Part shown: positions 1 through 5,967 of the stretch, piece by piece
Layout: the number at the start of each line of letters is the position of its first letter
How positions within the stretch are numbered: position 1 is the stretch's first letter
Source: an uncultured Paracoccus sp.
GTDB taxonomy: Bacteria > Pseudomonadota > Alphaproteobacteria > Rhodobacterales > Rhodobacteraceae
Length of the DNA stretch: 6,121 bases
Direction of reading: 5' to 3'
NCBI GenBank assembly: GCA_937859005.1
Contig: CALLYR010000274.1
Location: forward strand, 1-6,121
The notes under the pieces: generated by a model
The model's input: the letters and a program-made list of their open reading frames with translations, nothing else
What the model was told of the DNA's origin: nothing
The model's database searches: none
Program-made: the position numbers and the translations under genes

Positions 1-731
1 AGATCCACGATCTGCTGGTAACGGTCGAGGCCGTCCTGGCCTGCCAGCCGCAGCGCCTCGCCCACCGACCCGCCCGCCAGCGCCGCCAGCCGCGCGGGAT
101 CGCCGGGCGCGTCCAAGGGGGCCAGCGCCACCGCCATGTCCTTTGTCGACAAGGGCGACAGGCGCAACTCGCGGCAGCGCGAGCGGATCGTGGGCAGCAG
201 CCGCGCGGGCTGATGCGCGATCAGCAGCAGGACGGCATCGCGCGGCGGCTCCTCCAGCATCTTCAGCACGGCGTTGGCGGCGGCGGTGTTCATGTCGTCG
301 GCGGCGTCGATGATGGCGACGCGCCGCCCGCCTTCCGCCGCGCTGAGGTGAAAGAAGGACAGCAGCCGCCGGATGTCATCGACGGTGATTTCCGCGCGCA
401 GGCGGCCGGTCTTGTCGTCGGTGCCGCGGCGGACCAGATGCAGGCGCGGTTCCGACAGCGCCAGCACCCGCCGCGCCACCGGATTGTCCGGCGGCACCGA
501 CAGGTCGGGCGTGTCCGCCCCCGCCAACAGCCAGCGGGCGATGGCCCAGGCGAGCGTCGCCTTGCCCGTCCCCCGCGGGCCGGTCAGCAGCCAGCCGTGA
601 TGCAGCCGCCCCGACGCCGCCGCAGCCGAAAAGGCGGCGATCGCCGCATCCTGCCCGATCACCCGCGGGGTTTCGCGCGGATGCGGGGCGCCGGGCACGC
701 GGTCGGATTCAATCGGCGCGTCGTCCGTCAT
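1..731 (-). CDS. holB: DNA polymerase III delta' subunit, C-terminus cut by window edge
   Basis: Clamp-loader subunit delta', which with delta and the DnaX subunits opens the beta sliding clamp and loads it on primed DNA. The 243 complete codons in the window (C-terminal end missing) read as an AAA+ module. A P-loop GPRGTGKA lies at residues 51-58, a Walker B-like strand VAIIDAADDMN at 138-148, the NAVLKMLEEPP clamp-loader signature at 153-163, and the SRC motif at 184-186. The cysteine cluster that binds zinc in the E. coli protein between the P-loop and Walker B is absent: no Cys occurs from residue 1 to 185. The ATG at 731 overlaps the tmk stop as ATGA (728-731), and no Shine-Dalgarno is visible in front of it, so translation probably depends on coupling to tmk. 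A DnaX (gamma/tau) paralogue is the main alternative. The divergent P-loop region, the position after tmk and the SRC context favour delta'. Confidence 0.93.
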   Translation of the reverse strand, partial: MTDDAPIESDRVPGAPHPRETPRVIGQDAAIAAFSAAAASGRLHHGWLLTGPRGTGKATLAWAIARWLLAGADTPDLSVPPDNPVARRVLALSEPRLHLVRRGTDDKTGRLRAEITVDDIRRLLSFFHLSAAEGGRRVAIIDAADDMNTAAANAVLKMLEEPPRDAVLLLIAHQPARLLPTIRSRCRELRLSPLSTKDMAVALAPLDAPGDPARLAALAGGSVGEALRLAGQDGLDRYQQIVD

Positions 732-1327
732 GCCAGTGCTGCAAGGATGCGGCGGGCCACGTCGCCTTCGGTCCCGTTGCCGTCGATCACACGGATACGG
801 GCGGGGTATTCGGTGGCCAGCGCCAGGAATCCCGCGCGCAGGCGCTGCTGGAACTCCAGCCCCAGGCTTTCGTAACGATCCTCAGGCCCGCCGCGTGCGC
901 GTCCGCGGTTCTGCGCCAGCGCCGGGTCGATGTCGATCAGGATCGTCGCCTGCGGCTCGATCCCGATGGCCAGATCGTGCAGCCGGTCCACCATGGCGCG
1001 CAGATCCGCCCGCGCCACGCCCTGATAGACACGGCTGGAATCGGCGAAGCGGTCGGTCACGACCACCGCGCCCCGGTCCAGCGCAGGCCGGATCGTGCGT
1101 TCCACATGGTCGCGGCGCGCAGCGGTGAACAGCAGCAGCTCGGTTTCAGGCGACCAGCGCTCGCTGCGGCCTTCGACCAGCAGGCGGCGGATCTCCTCGG
1201 CCCCCGGCGATCCTCCGGGTTCCCGCGTCAGCACGACCTCGCGCCCGCCTGCCCGCAGGGCCTCGGCCAAAAGCCGCGCCTGGGTCGATTTGCCCGACCC
1301 GTCGATTCCCTCAAGGCTGATGAACAT
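728..1327 (-). CDS. tmk: Thymidylate kinase (dTMP kinase)
   Basis: Phosphorylates dTMP to dTDP with ATP, the step shared by de novo and salvage routes to dTTP; cytoplasmic. The 199-residue length is normal for bacterial TMPK. Visible motifs are the P-loop GIDGSGKST at residues 7-15, TREPGG at 34-39 (dTMP binding), a DRF variant at 92-94 of the usual DRY/DRX motif followed by SSRVYQG, and a basic lid around 141-152 (RGRARGGPEDRY). Arginines in the lid together with none in the P-loop match the E. coli-like class II enzymes. The ATG at 1327 starts right at the P-loop strand, as expected. Upstream, the 15-nt gap after the dacC stop has no clear Shine-Dalgarno, so reinitiation after dacC is likely. 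The 3' end overlaps holB by 4 nt. The dacC-tmk-holB order is, as far as I recall, common in alphaproteobacteria. Confidence 0.97.
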   Translation of the reverse strand: MFISLEGIDGSGKSTQARLLAEALRAGGREVVLTREPGGSPGAEEIRRLLVEGRSERWSPETELLLFTAARRDHVERTIRPALDRGAVVVTDRFADSSRVYQGVARADLRAMVDRLHDLAIGIEPQATILIDIDPALAQNRGRARGGPEDRYESLGLEFQQRLRAGFLALATEYPARIRVIDGNGTEGDVARRILAALA

Positions 1328-1342
1328 GCAGGGGCGCGAGGA

Positions 1343-2485
1343 TCAGTTACCGACGGCCGCGATCGCGCGGCGGCCAAGGCGCAGCGCCGCATTCTGCAAC
1401 CGTCCCACGACGCCTGCCCGGTCAACATCCGCCGCCGCCAGCAACGGCAGCCGCGATTCGACCGAGCCGGGGATGGTCACGATCAGATCGCCCATGCGCT
1501 GCCCGGCCTTGATCGGCGCCTCGACCGGTCCCTGGAACACGGCCTCGGCCTTGACGCCCTCGATGGAGCCAGCCGGTATCAGCACCCGCACGCCTTCGGC
1601 CGTGGTCAAGGCCACGCGCGAGGCGCTGCCCAGCCAGACCGGCGCATGGGCCACGGTTTCGCCCTTGGGGACCAGCGTTCGCATGGTGAACTGATGGTAG
1701 GCCCAGTTGACGATGCGCTCGGCCTCCTCGGCGCGGGCCTTGTCGCTGGGCAGGCCGGTCAGGACGAAGACGATCCGCCGGTCGCCCTGCACCGCCGATC
1801 CGACCAAGCCATAGCCTGCTTCCTGGGTGTGGCCGGTCTTCAGCCCGTCGGCGCCGATGCCCAGATGCAGCAGCGGGTTGCGGTTGTGCCGATTGGATGG
1901 GGCGCGGTTGTCATAGGCAAACTCTTCCAGCCGGAAGTTCTTGTAAAGCTCGGGAAAGTCGTTGATCAGATGCTGCGCCAGCAGCCCGAGGTCGTGCACC
2001 GACATGCGGTGGTCGGGGTCGGGCCAGCCCGAGGCATTGGTGAAATTCGAATTCGTCAGCCCCAGCGCCTTGCCGCGTTCGGTCATCCGGCGGGCAAAGG
2101 CCTGTTCGGTGCCCGCCAGCCCTTCGGCCACGACAACGCAGGCATCGTTGCCCGACAACACGATGATGCCCTTGATGAGTTCGTCCACGGTGGGCCGGTC
2201 CCGTTCGTTCAGGAACATGGTCGAGCCCTTCATCTCGCGCGCCTTGGTGGACACCGGGAACCGCGTGTCCATCGTCACGCGGCCTTCGTGCAATGCCTCA
2301 AACAGCATGTAGATCGTCATCAGCTTGGACATCGACGCGGGCGGCAGCGGCTCGTCGGCGTTCTTTTCCATCAGCACGCTGCCCGTCGCCATGTCATAGA
2401 CCCAGGCCGCGCGGGCGTTGGTGTCGAAGGCCAGGGCGGGCAGGGGGATCAGCGCCGCCAGCAGGATCAGAAGAAATGCGCGCAT
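1343..2485 (-). CDS. dacC: D-alanyl-D-alanine carboxypeptidase (PBP5/6 family), exported
   Basis: Penicillin-binding serine peptidase that removes the terminal D-Ala from peptidoglycan pentapeptides in the periplasm. The 380-residue product begins with a signal peptide (MRAFLLILLAALIPLPALA, cleavage probably after residue 19). The three active-site motifs are present: SMSK at 51-54 (nucleophile Ser51), SGN at 111-113 and KTG at 216-218. A PBP5-type C-terminal beta domain follows from about residue 260. The last 20 or so residues can form an amphipathic helix, the usual inner-membrane anchor of this family. I chose the ATG at 2485 because it puts the signal peptide at the N-terminus and has a GAGGGA Shine-Dalgarno (2493-2498) 7 nt upstream; an in-frame ATG at 2545 would add 20 residues before the signal peptide. 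First gene of the dacC-tmk-holB run. Family membership is certain; whether to call it dacA, dacC or dacF is a naming choice. Confidence 0.95.
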   Translation of the reverse strand: MRAFLLILLAALIPLPALAFDTNARAAWVYDMATGSVLMEKNADEPLPPASMSKLMTIYMLFEALHEGRVTMDTRFPVSTKAREMKGSTMFLNERDRPTVDELIKGIIVLSGNDACVVVAEGLAGTEQAFARRMTERGKALGLTNSNFTNASGWPDPDHRMSVHDLGLLAQHLINDFPELYKNFRLEEFAYDNRAPSNRHNRNPLLHLGIGADGLKTGHTQEAGYGLVGSAVQGDRRIVFVLTGLPSDKARAEEAERIVNWAYHQFTMRTLVPKGETVAHAPVWLGSASRVALTTAEGVRVLIPAGSIEGVKAEAVFQGPVEAPIKAGQRMGDLIVTIPGSVESRLPLLAAADVDRAGVVGRLQNAALRLGRRAIAAVGN

Positions 2486-2493
2486 CGGTCGTT

Positions 2494-2516
2494 CCCTCGG
2501 CTTTCCAACCCGAGGG
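2494..2516 (-). promoter_or_regulatory. Leader hairpin covering the dacC ribosome binding site
   Basis: In the dacC transcript, CCCUCGG (2516 down to 2510) is perfectly complementary to CCGAGGG (2500 down to 2494), with a 9-nt loop between them: seven Watson-Crick pairs, six of them G-C. The 3' arm contains the GAGGG core of the dacC Shine-Dalgarno, so the folded form would hide the ribosome binding site. The 5' arm can alternatively fold on itself (AACC/GGUU around a CUCG tetraloop, 2507-2518), which would free the site. The base pairing is seen directly; any regulatory role is inferred. Confidence 0.45.
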
Positions 2517-2570
2517 TTACAGGAACCGCCGACGCGTCGCAACAAAGCAGCGCCAAGAGGGTTGCGCCCC

Positions 2571-2612
2571 TGTTAACTAATTGAATCCTATAAAATGATC
2601 CAGAATGTTCCC
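2571..2612. promoter_or_regulatory. AT-rich divergent promoter region between dacC and the lipoprotein gene
   Basis: This is the only clearly AT-rich stretch in a strongly GC-rich window, and it lies between two divergent genes, so it is the likely site of promoters for both. On the plus strand TATAAAAT (2589-2596) is a reasonable -10 element for the lipoprotein gene, but no good -35 sits at 16-18 nt: TTGCGC at 2562-2567 is 21 nt from TATAAA. On the minus strand several weak -10-like hexamers occur and none is convincing. The placement is inferred from composition and gene orientation. Confidence 0.35.
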
Positions 2613-2630
2613 TTTGTGTTTCCGTGCCGC

Positions 2631-2642
2631 CGCGCTAGCGCG
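2631..2642. repeat. Perfect 12-nt palindrome in the lipoprotein gene leader
   Basis: CGCGCTAGCGCG is its own reverse complement. It lies about 35 nt downstream of the candidate -10 and 19 nt upstream of the lipoprotein ribosome binding site, and so could be an operator or a short RNA stem. A 12-nt palindrome is expected about once by chance in a GC-rich window this long, so its role is unproven. Confidence 0.3.
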
Positions 2643-2670
2643 AGGGGGTGCAACACACCAAGGGGAACCG

Positions 2671-3039
2671 ATGATGAAACGTCTTGTCGCCGCCGCAGCC
2701 GGGATCGCCATGCTCGCCGCCTGCGCGAACAAAAGCGATCAGATCGCCGCGACCTATGTCTCGCCGATGAATTATCAGAGCCTGTCATGCCCGCAGCTTG
2801 CCGAGGAAGCGCAGCAGGTCGCCATCCGCGCCCAGCTGGCATCCCAGACCCAGGACAAGAAGGCCTCGAACGACGCCGCGGCGACCGCCGTCAGCCTGAT
2901 CCTGTTCTGGCCCGCGGCCTTCATGATCAAGGGCGACGGGCAGACCGCGGCGGAAGTGGGGCGCCTGAAAGGTGAAATGCAGGCGGTCGAGCAGGCCAAC
3001 ATCCGCAAGAAATGCGGGATCACCTTCCGCCGGGGCTAG
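2671..3039 (+). CDS. Small lipoprotein of unknown function
   Basis: A 122-residue protein with a short basic N-terminus (MMKRL), a hydrophobic stretch and a lipobox LAAC at residues 15-18. Cys18 should therefore be lipidated and become the mature N-terminus. Ala-Asn after the Cys lacks an Asp retention signal and suggests outer-membrane sorting. The mature part has YQSLSCPQL (Cys40), an alpha-helical stretch, a hydrophobic segment at about 69-86 containing LILFWPAAFMI, a charged helix with GRLKGEMQAVEQAN, and Cys115 near the end. I recognise this pattern as one shared by many small proteobacterial lipoproteins, but I know of no established function. Start choice: the AGGGG at 2661-2665 is 5 nt from the ATG at 2671 and 8 nt from the next ATG at 2674, so either Met may be used. 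An upstream ATG at 2605 would bury the signal peptide. Its stop overlaps the convergent tdk 3' end. Confidence 0.82.
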   Translation: MMKRLVAAAAGIAMLAACANKSDQIAATYVSPMNYQSLSCPQLAEEAQQVAIRAQLASQTQDKKASNDAAATAVSLILFWPAAFMIKGDGQTAAEVGRLKGEMQAVEQANIRKKCGITFRRG

Positions 3040-3607
3040 GCTCCATCGCCTCGCGCCAGTGCCGGCGGCAGAGCGAGACATAGGTTTCGCTGCCGCCGAT
3101 CTGGATCTGCGCGCCCTGCCGGACGGCGTGGCCTTCGCCGTCCAGCCGGACAACCATGGTGGCCTTGCGCCCGCAGTGGCAGATGGTGCGCACCTCGCGC
3201 AGATCGTCCGCCAGCGCCAGCAGCGCGGCCGAACCGGGGAACAGCTCGCCCCGGAAATCGGTGCGCAGGCCATAAGCCATCACCGGCTGGTTCAGATCGT
3301 CGGCGACACGTGCAAGTTGCCAGACCTGCGCGGGGGACAGGAACTGCGCTTCGTCCAGGAAGATGCAGGCGCAGCCGGTGCCCCTGTCGCGGATCAGGGC
3401 GAACAGGTCGTCCTCGGGGGCAAAGCTCAGGGCCGGCGCGGAAATGCCGATCCGGCTGCCGATGCAGCCCGCACCGGCGCGCGTGTCCACGGCCGCCGTC
3501 AGCAGCAGCGTGTCCATGCCCCGTTCGCGATAGTTGCAGGACGCCTGCAGCAGAAGCGTGCTCTTGCCCGCGTTCATGGTCGAGTAATGGAAATAGAGTT
3601 TGGCCAT
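3020..3607 (-). CDS. tdk: Thymidine kinase (type II, zinc-binding)
   Basis: Phosphorylates thymidine (and deoxyuridine) to the monophosphate with ATP: the salvage entry to dTTP, feeding tmk. The 195 residues closely follow E. coli Tdk in order and motif. The P-loop region STMNAGKST is at 9-17, DEAQF at 85-89 has the predicted catalytic base Glu86, and YGLRTDF lies at 112-118. The C-terminal zinc lasso has likely ligands Cys143, Cys145, Cys180 and His183 (TICHCGRK and LCRRH). It is about ten residues shorter than E. coli Tdk at the C-terminus, after the last zinc ligand, so it should be complete. The ATG at 3607 matches the family N-terminus (MAKLYFHYS), but the ribosome binding site is poor. 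The gene stands alone: the tandem hairpins upstream separate it from the helicase gene, and its 3' end overlaps the lipoprotein gene tail-to-tail by 20 bp with no visible terminator. Confidence 0.96.
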   Translation of the reverse strand: MAKLYFHYSTMNAGKSTLLLQASCNYRERGMDTLLLTAAVDTRAGAGCIGSRIGISAPALSFAPEDDLFALIRDRGTGCACIFLDEAQFLSPAQVWQLARVADDLNQPVMAYGLRTDFRGELFPGSAALLALADDLREVRTICHCGRKATMVVRLDGEGHAVRQGAQIQIGGSETYVSLCRRHWREAMEPSPGGR

Positions 3608-3753
3608 GGCCCCGCGGATTATCCGTGCGGCATGGCGGCGGCAAGCACCGCGCGCTGGGCGAAATCTGTTCAGCCGAGCGCGTCACTCTCTTGCTGAAAC
3701 GGCGCTGATGACCGGTGTCCGGGCGGTTTGCAGCCCGAAAACCCTTCATGCGC

Positions 3754-3787
3754 GAAAGCCGGGGCAAGACAGCTTGCCCCGGCTTTC
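3754..3787 (-). terminator. Strong 15-bp hairpin, likely terminator after the helicase gene
   Basis: The arms GAAAGCCGGGGCAAG (3754-3768) and CTTGCCCCGGCTTTC (3773-3787) are perfectly complementary with an ACAG loop on the plus strand (CTGT on the minus strand). It lies 52 nt past the helicase stop and 146 nt before tdk. The stem is symmetric and ends in CTTTC on either strand. No long U run follows directly; a TTTTC occurs about 10 nt further on the minus strand. Termination in the minus direction is the natural reading because the helicase gene is read into it. Confidence 0.65.
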
Positions 3788-3810
3788 ATGTTCGCGACAA
3801 TCAGCGGAAA

Positions 3811-3832
3811 GCCGGGGAGCGCACCCCCCGGC
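3811..3832 (-). terminator. Hairpin directly after the helicase stop codon
   Basis: GCCGGGG (3811-3817) pairs with CCCCGGC (3826-3832) over an 8-nt loop. Read on the minus strand, the stem begins 7 nt after the helicase TGA and is followed by TTTCC, giving a weak intrinsic-terminator shape. It shares the 11-nt core GAAAGCCGGGG (3807-3817) with the larger hairpin at 3754-3787, so the two may form alternative pairings. It probably acts in tandem with that hairpin. Confidence 0.45.
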
Positions 3833-3839
3833 GGAATGT

Positions 3840-5282
3840 TCAGCCCTGCGCGTGCGCCGATCTGGGCGCGCGCGACGGGCGACGGGCCGGGCGCTTGCGC
3901 GCCGGGCCGGCATTGGCGCCGGGCTTGCCCCCGAGGCGCCGGGCAGCGGGGACAGGACCGGCGGGCGGCTCGCCCCCGATCACCGGTATCGCCGCCTTCA
4001 TGGCCTTTTCGATGGCGCGCAGTTCGCCCACCTCGGCCGGGGCGCAGAAGGCCACGGCGCGGCCGTCGCGGCCCGCGCGCGCGGTGCGGCCGATGCGGTG
4101 GACATAGTTTTCCGGCACGTTCGGCAGGTCATAGTTGTAGATATGGGCAACCTGCGGAATGTCCAATCCGCGTGCAGCAACGTCGGTCGCCACCAGCACC
4201 TGCGTCTGTTCGGCCCGGAAGGCGGCAAGGGCGCGCTCGCGCTGGCCCTGCGACTTGTTGCCGTGGATCGCGTCCACCTTGAAGCCCCATTTCTGCAGCA
4301 GAACGGACAGCTTTTCCGACCCGTGCTTGGTGCGGCCGAAGACGATGGCCAGCTCGCCCGGATGCCTGGCCAGATATTCCGCCAGCAGCGCGGCCTTGTC
4401 GCCCTGATTGACGAAATGGACTCCCTGGTCGATCTTTTCGGCAGGCTTGCCCGGCGGGTTCGCCTCGACCCGGACCGGGTCCTGCAGATAGCTGTCGGCC
4501 AGTTCCTCCATCAGCTTCGGCATGGTGGCCGAGAACAGCAGGGTCTGGCGGTCGGCGGGCAGCAGTTTCGCGATGCGGCGCAGCGCGTGGATGAAGCCGA
4601 TGTCGAGCATCTGGTCGGCCTCGTCCAGCACCAGATAGCGGGTCTGGTCGAAACGGACCGCCTTGCGTTCGATCAGGTCGATCAGGCGGCCGGGGGTGGC
4701 GATCAGCACATCGACGCCGCGGGCCAGACGGTCCACCTGCACGTTGATGGAGGCGCCGCCCACCACGCGGAAGGCGCGGATCGGCGTGCCGCGGGCGAAA
4801 GCCTCGACGTTCTGGGCGATCTGGGTGGCCAGTTCGCGCGTCGGCGCCAGGATCAGCGCCTTGCAGGTGTGCGGCTCGGGCCGCTTGCCCGCCGCCAGCA
4901 GCCGCGTCAGCATCGGCAGCGAAAACGCCGCCGTCTTGCCGGTGCCGGTCTGGGCAAGGCCCAGCAGATCGCGGCCATCGACGATGGCGGGGATCGCCTG
5001 CGCCTGGATGGGCGTCGGCTCGTTCAGGCCCAGTTCGGGCAGGTTGATCGCCACGCGCGGGTCGATCCCCATGCGGGTGAAGGGGGTGTCCATGTCGGGG
5101 ATGGCGCGGCGGATGAAGGGTTCGTCCTCGACCTGCGGGCGGGACGGGCGGCGGGGGCCGCGCTTGGCCATGAAGCCTGCGGATTTCGGGCGCTGCGGCT
5201 TGTCGCCGGCGGCGCCTTCGGGGCGCGGGGTGCGGGCGAAACGGGGGGTGCCCGAACGGGCGGGACGGTTGTCGTCGGTCAT
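3840..5282 (-). CDS. rhlE: DEAD-box ATP-dependent RNA helicase, RhlE-like
   Basis: Unwinds or remodels structured RNA using ATP; RhlE-type helicases act in ribosome assembly, mRNA decay and cold adaptation. The 480-residue protein has a disordered, basic N-terminal tail (about 1-60). The Q motif follows (Phe68 and PTPIQ at 89-93), then motif I AQTGTGKT (110-117), PTRELA (147-152), TPGR (196-199), DEAD (220-223), SAT (251-253), ATDVAARGLD (365-374) and HRIGRTAR (395-402). HGNKSQGQRERAL (340-352) is typical of RhlE rather than CsdA or SrmB. The C-terminal tail from about 440 is rich in Arg, Pro, Ala and Gly, and probably binds RNA. I chose the ATG at 5282 because a GAGGA Shine-Dalgarno (5287-5291) lies just upstream; an in-frame ATG at 5405 gives a 41-residue extension without family character. 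The gene is preceded by a 235-bp gap and followed by tandem hairpins, so it is probably monocistronic. Confidence 0.95.
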   Translation of the reverse strand: MTDDNRPARSGTPRFARTPRPEGAAGDKPQRPKSAGFMAKRGPRRPSRPQVEDEPFIRRAIPDMDTPFTRMGIDPRVAINLPELGLNEPTPIQAQAIPAIVDGRDLLGLAQTGTGKTAAFSLPMLTRLLAAGKRPEPHTCKALILAPTRELATQIAQNVEAFARGTPIRAFRVVGGASINVQVDRLARGVDVLIATPGRLIDLIERKAVRFDQTRYLVLDEADQMLDIGFIHALRRIAKLLPADRQTLLFSATMPKLMEELADSYLQDPVRVEANPPGKPAEKIDQGVHFVNQGDKAALLAEYLARHPGELAIVFGRTKHGSEKLSVLLQKWGFKVDAIHGNKSQGQRERALAAFRAEQTQVLVATDVAARGLDIPQVAHIYNYDLPNVPENYVHRIGRTARAGRDGRAVAFCAPAEVGELRAIEKAMKAAIPVIGGEPPAGPVPAARRLGGKPGANAGPARKRPARRPSRAPRSAHAQG

Positions 5283-5481
5283 GAGTTCCTCGGTGACGCA
5301 CCCCTCGTATCGGGACGCGCGGATGCCGCGGCCGAAATCCGGTGCGCGGGCAGACGTAAGGGCGCGGGTCAGATACGAAACCCGCCGGCAACCCTTGCGT
5401 GACATGGGAACCAGACTGCGTGCCGGGCCGGGGCAGCGTAAGGCTGCGGCTGCTCACGCGGCAGCGGGCTTCGACCTGGAC

Positions 5482-5510
5482 CAGATGGGGCGGGCGGGCT
5501 GCGAAGTCAA
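5482..5510 (-). promoter_or_regulatory. Possible promoter for the helicase gene
   Basis: On the minus strand TTGACT (5510 down to 5505) matches the -35 consensus at five of six positions. At 17 nt spacing the -10 hexamer would be CATCTG (5487 down to 5482), a poor match. If used, transcription would start near 5475 and give a leader of roughly 190 nt before the helicase ATG. The remainder of the 5283-5517 gap holds no gene or strong hairpin that I can see. The helicase gene could instead be read through from dtd. Confidence 0.25.
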
Positions 5511-5517
5511 GCGCCGA

Positions 5518-5967
5518 TCAGGCGCGGTCGGCCGAATCCATCCAGATCGTCACCGGTCCGTCATTGACCAGCGCCACGCGCATGTCGGCGCCGAATTCGC
5601 CGGTTTCCACCCGCAGGCCCATTCCCCGCAGCGCATCGGCAAAGCGCAGATACAGCCGCTCACCTTCCGCCGGAGGCGCGGCGGTCGAAAATCCGGGGCG
5701 GTTGCCGGTACGGGTGTCGGCGGCCAGGGTGAACTGGCTGACGACCAGAATCGCGCCGCCGATGTCCTGGGCGGCGCGGTTCATCTTGTCGGCCTCGTCG
5801 CGGAAGATGCGCAGTTTTGCCACCCGCGCGGCCAGCCTGTCGGCCGCCGTGTCGTCGTCGCCCTGCATGGCGCAGACCAGCACCAGAAGCCCCGCGCCGA
5901 TGCGGCCGGTGGAACGGCCGTCCACCGTCACCTCGGCCTCGGTCACGCGCTGGATCAGCGCCCTCAT
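5518..5967 (-). CDS. dtd: D-aminoacyl-tRNA deacylase
   Basis: Hydrolyses D-amino acids, and also glycine mischarged on tRNA-Ala, from tRNA: a chiral proofreading step that protects translation; cytoplasmic homodimer. The 149 residues align end to end with E. coli Dtd. The start MRALIQRVTEAEVTVDG is typical, the SQFTL motif is at 77-81, and the NDGPVT motif (NxGPxT type, carrying the cross-subunit Gly-Pro pair) is at 135-140, followed by IWMDS. The Gly-Pro chiral-selection motif is in the SQFTL region in some classes and elsewhere in others; here both class signatures look intact. The ATG at 5967 overlaps the upstream gene's stop as ATGA and has a GAGG Shine-Dalgarno (5976-5979) 8 nt upstream, inside that gene. 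No obvious terminator follows. Confidence 0.97.
   Translation of the reverse strand: MRALIQRVTEAEVTVDGRSTGRIGAGLLVLVCAMQGDDDTAADRLAARVAKLRIFRDEADKMNRAAQDIGGAILVVSQFTLAADTRTGNRPGFSTAAPPAEGERLYLRFADALRGMGLRVETGEFGADMRVALVNDGPVTIWMDSADRA

Noticed and set aside
2486..2545. 20-residue N-terminal extension of dacC from the ATG at 2545
   Set aside because: It would place charged residues before the signal peptide, and the ATG at 2485 has its own well-spaced Shine-Dalgarno.
977..2584. 535-codon open frame on the plus strand
   Set aside because: It lies antisense to tmk and dacC, both of which have full family motifs; long antisense frames are normal in GC-rich genomes, and the protein shows no recognisable domain.
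3632..3697. 21-codon open frame on the plus strand upstream of the tandem hairpins
   Set aside because: No ribosome binding site or promoter is visible, and it has the composition of random GC-rich sequence.
3720..3737. 5-bp hairpin CGGGC/GCCCG upstream of tdk
   Set aside because: The stem is too short and the loop too long to be a convincing terminator or regulator.
5305..5378. 7-nt inverted repeat TCGTATC / GATACGA with 60 nt between the arms
   Set aside because: Arms this short at this distance are expected by chance in the gap; there is no supporting structure around them.
3600..5402. 600-codon open frame on the plus strand
   Set aside because: It is antisense to the RhlE-like helicase, has low-complexity composition and no motif, and its start overlaps the tdk start region without a ribosome binding site.
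5283..5405. 41-residue N-terminal extension of the helicase from the ATG at 5405
   Set aside because: The extension has no family character and the ATG at 5282 has a GAGGA site directly upstream.
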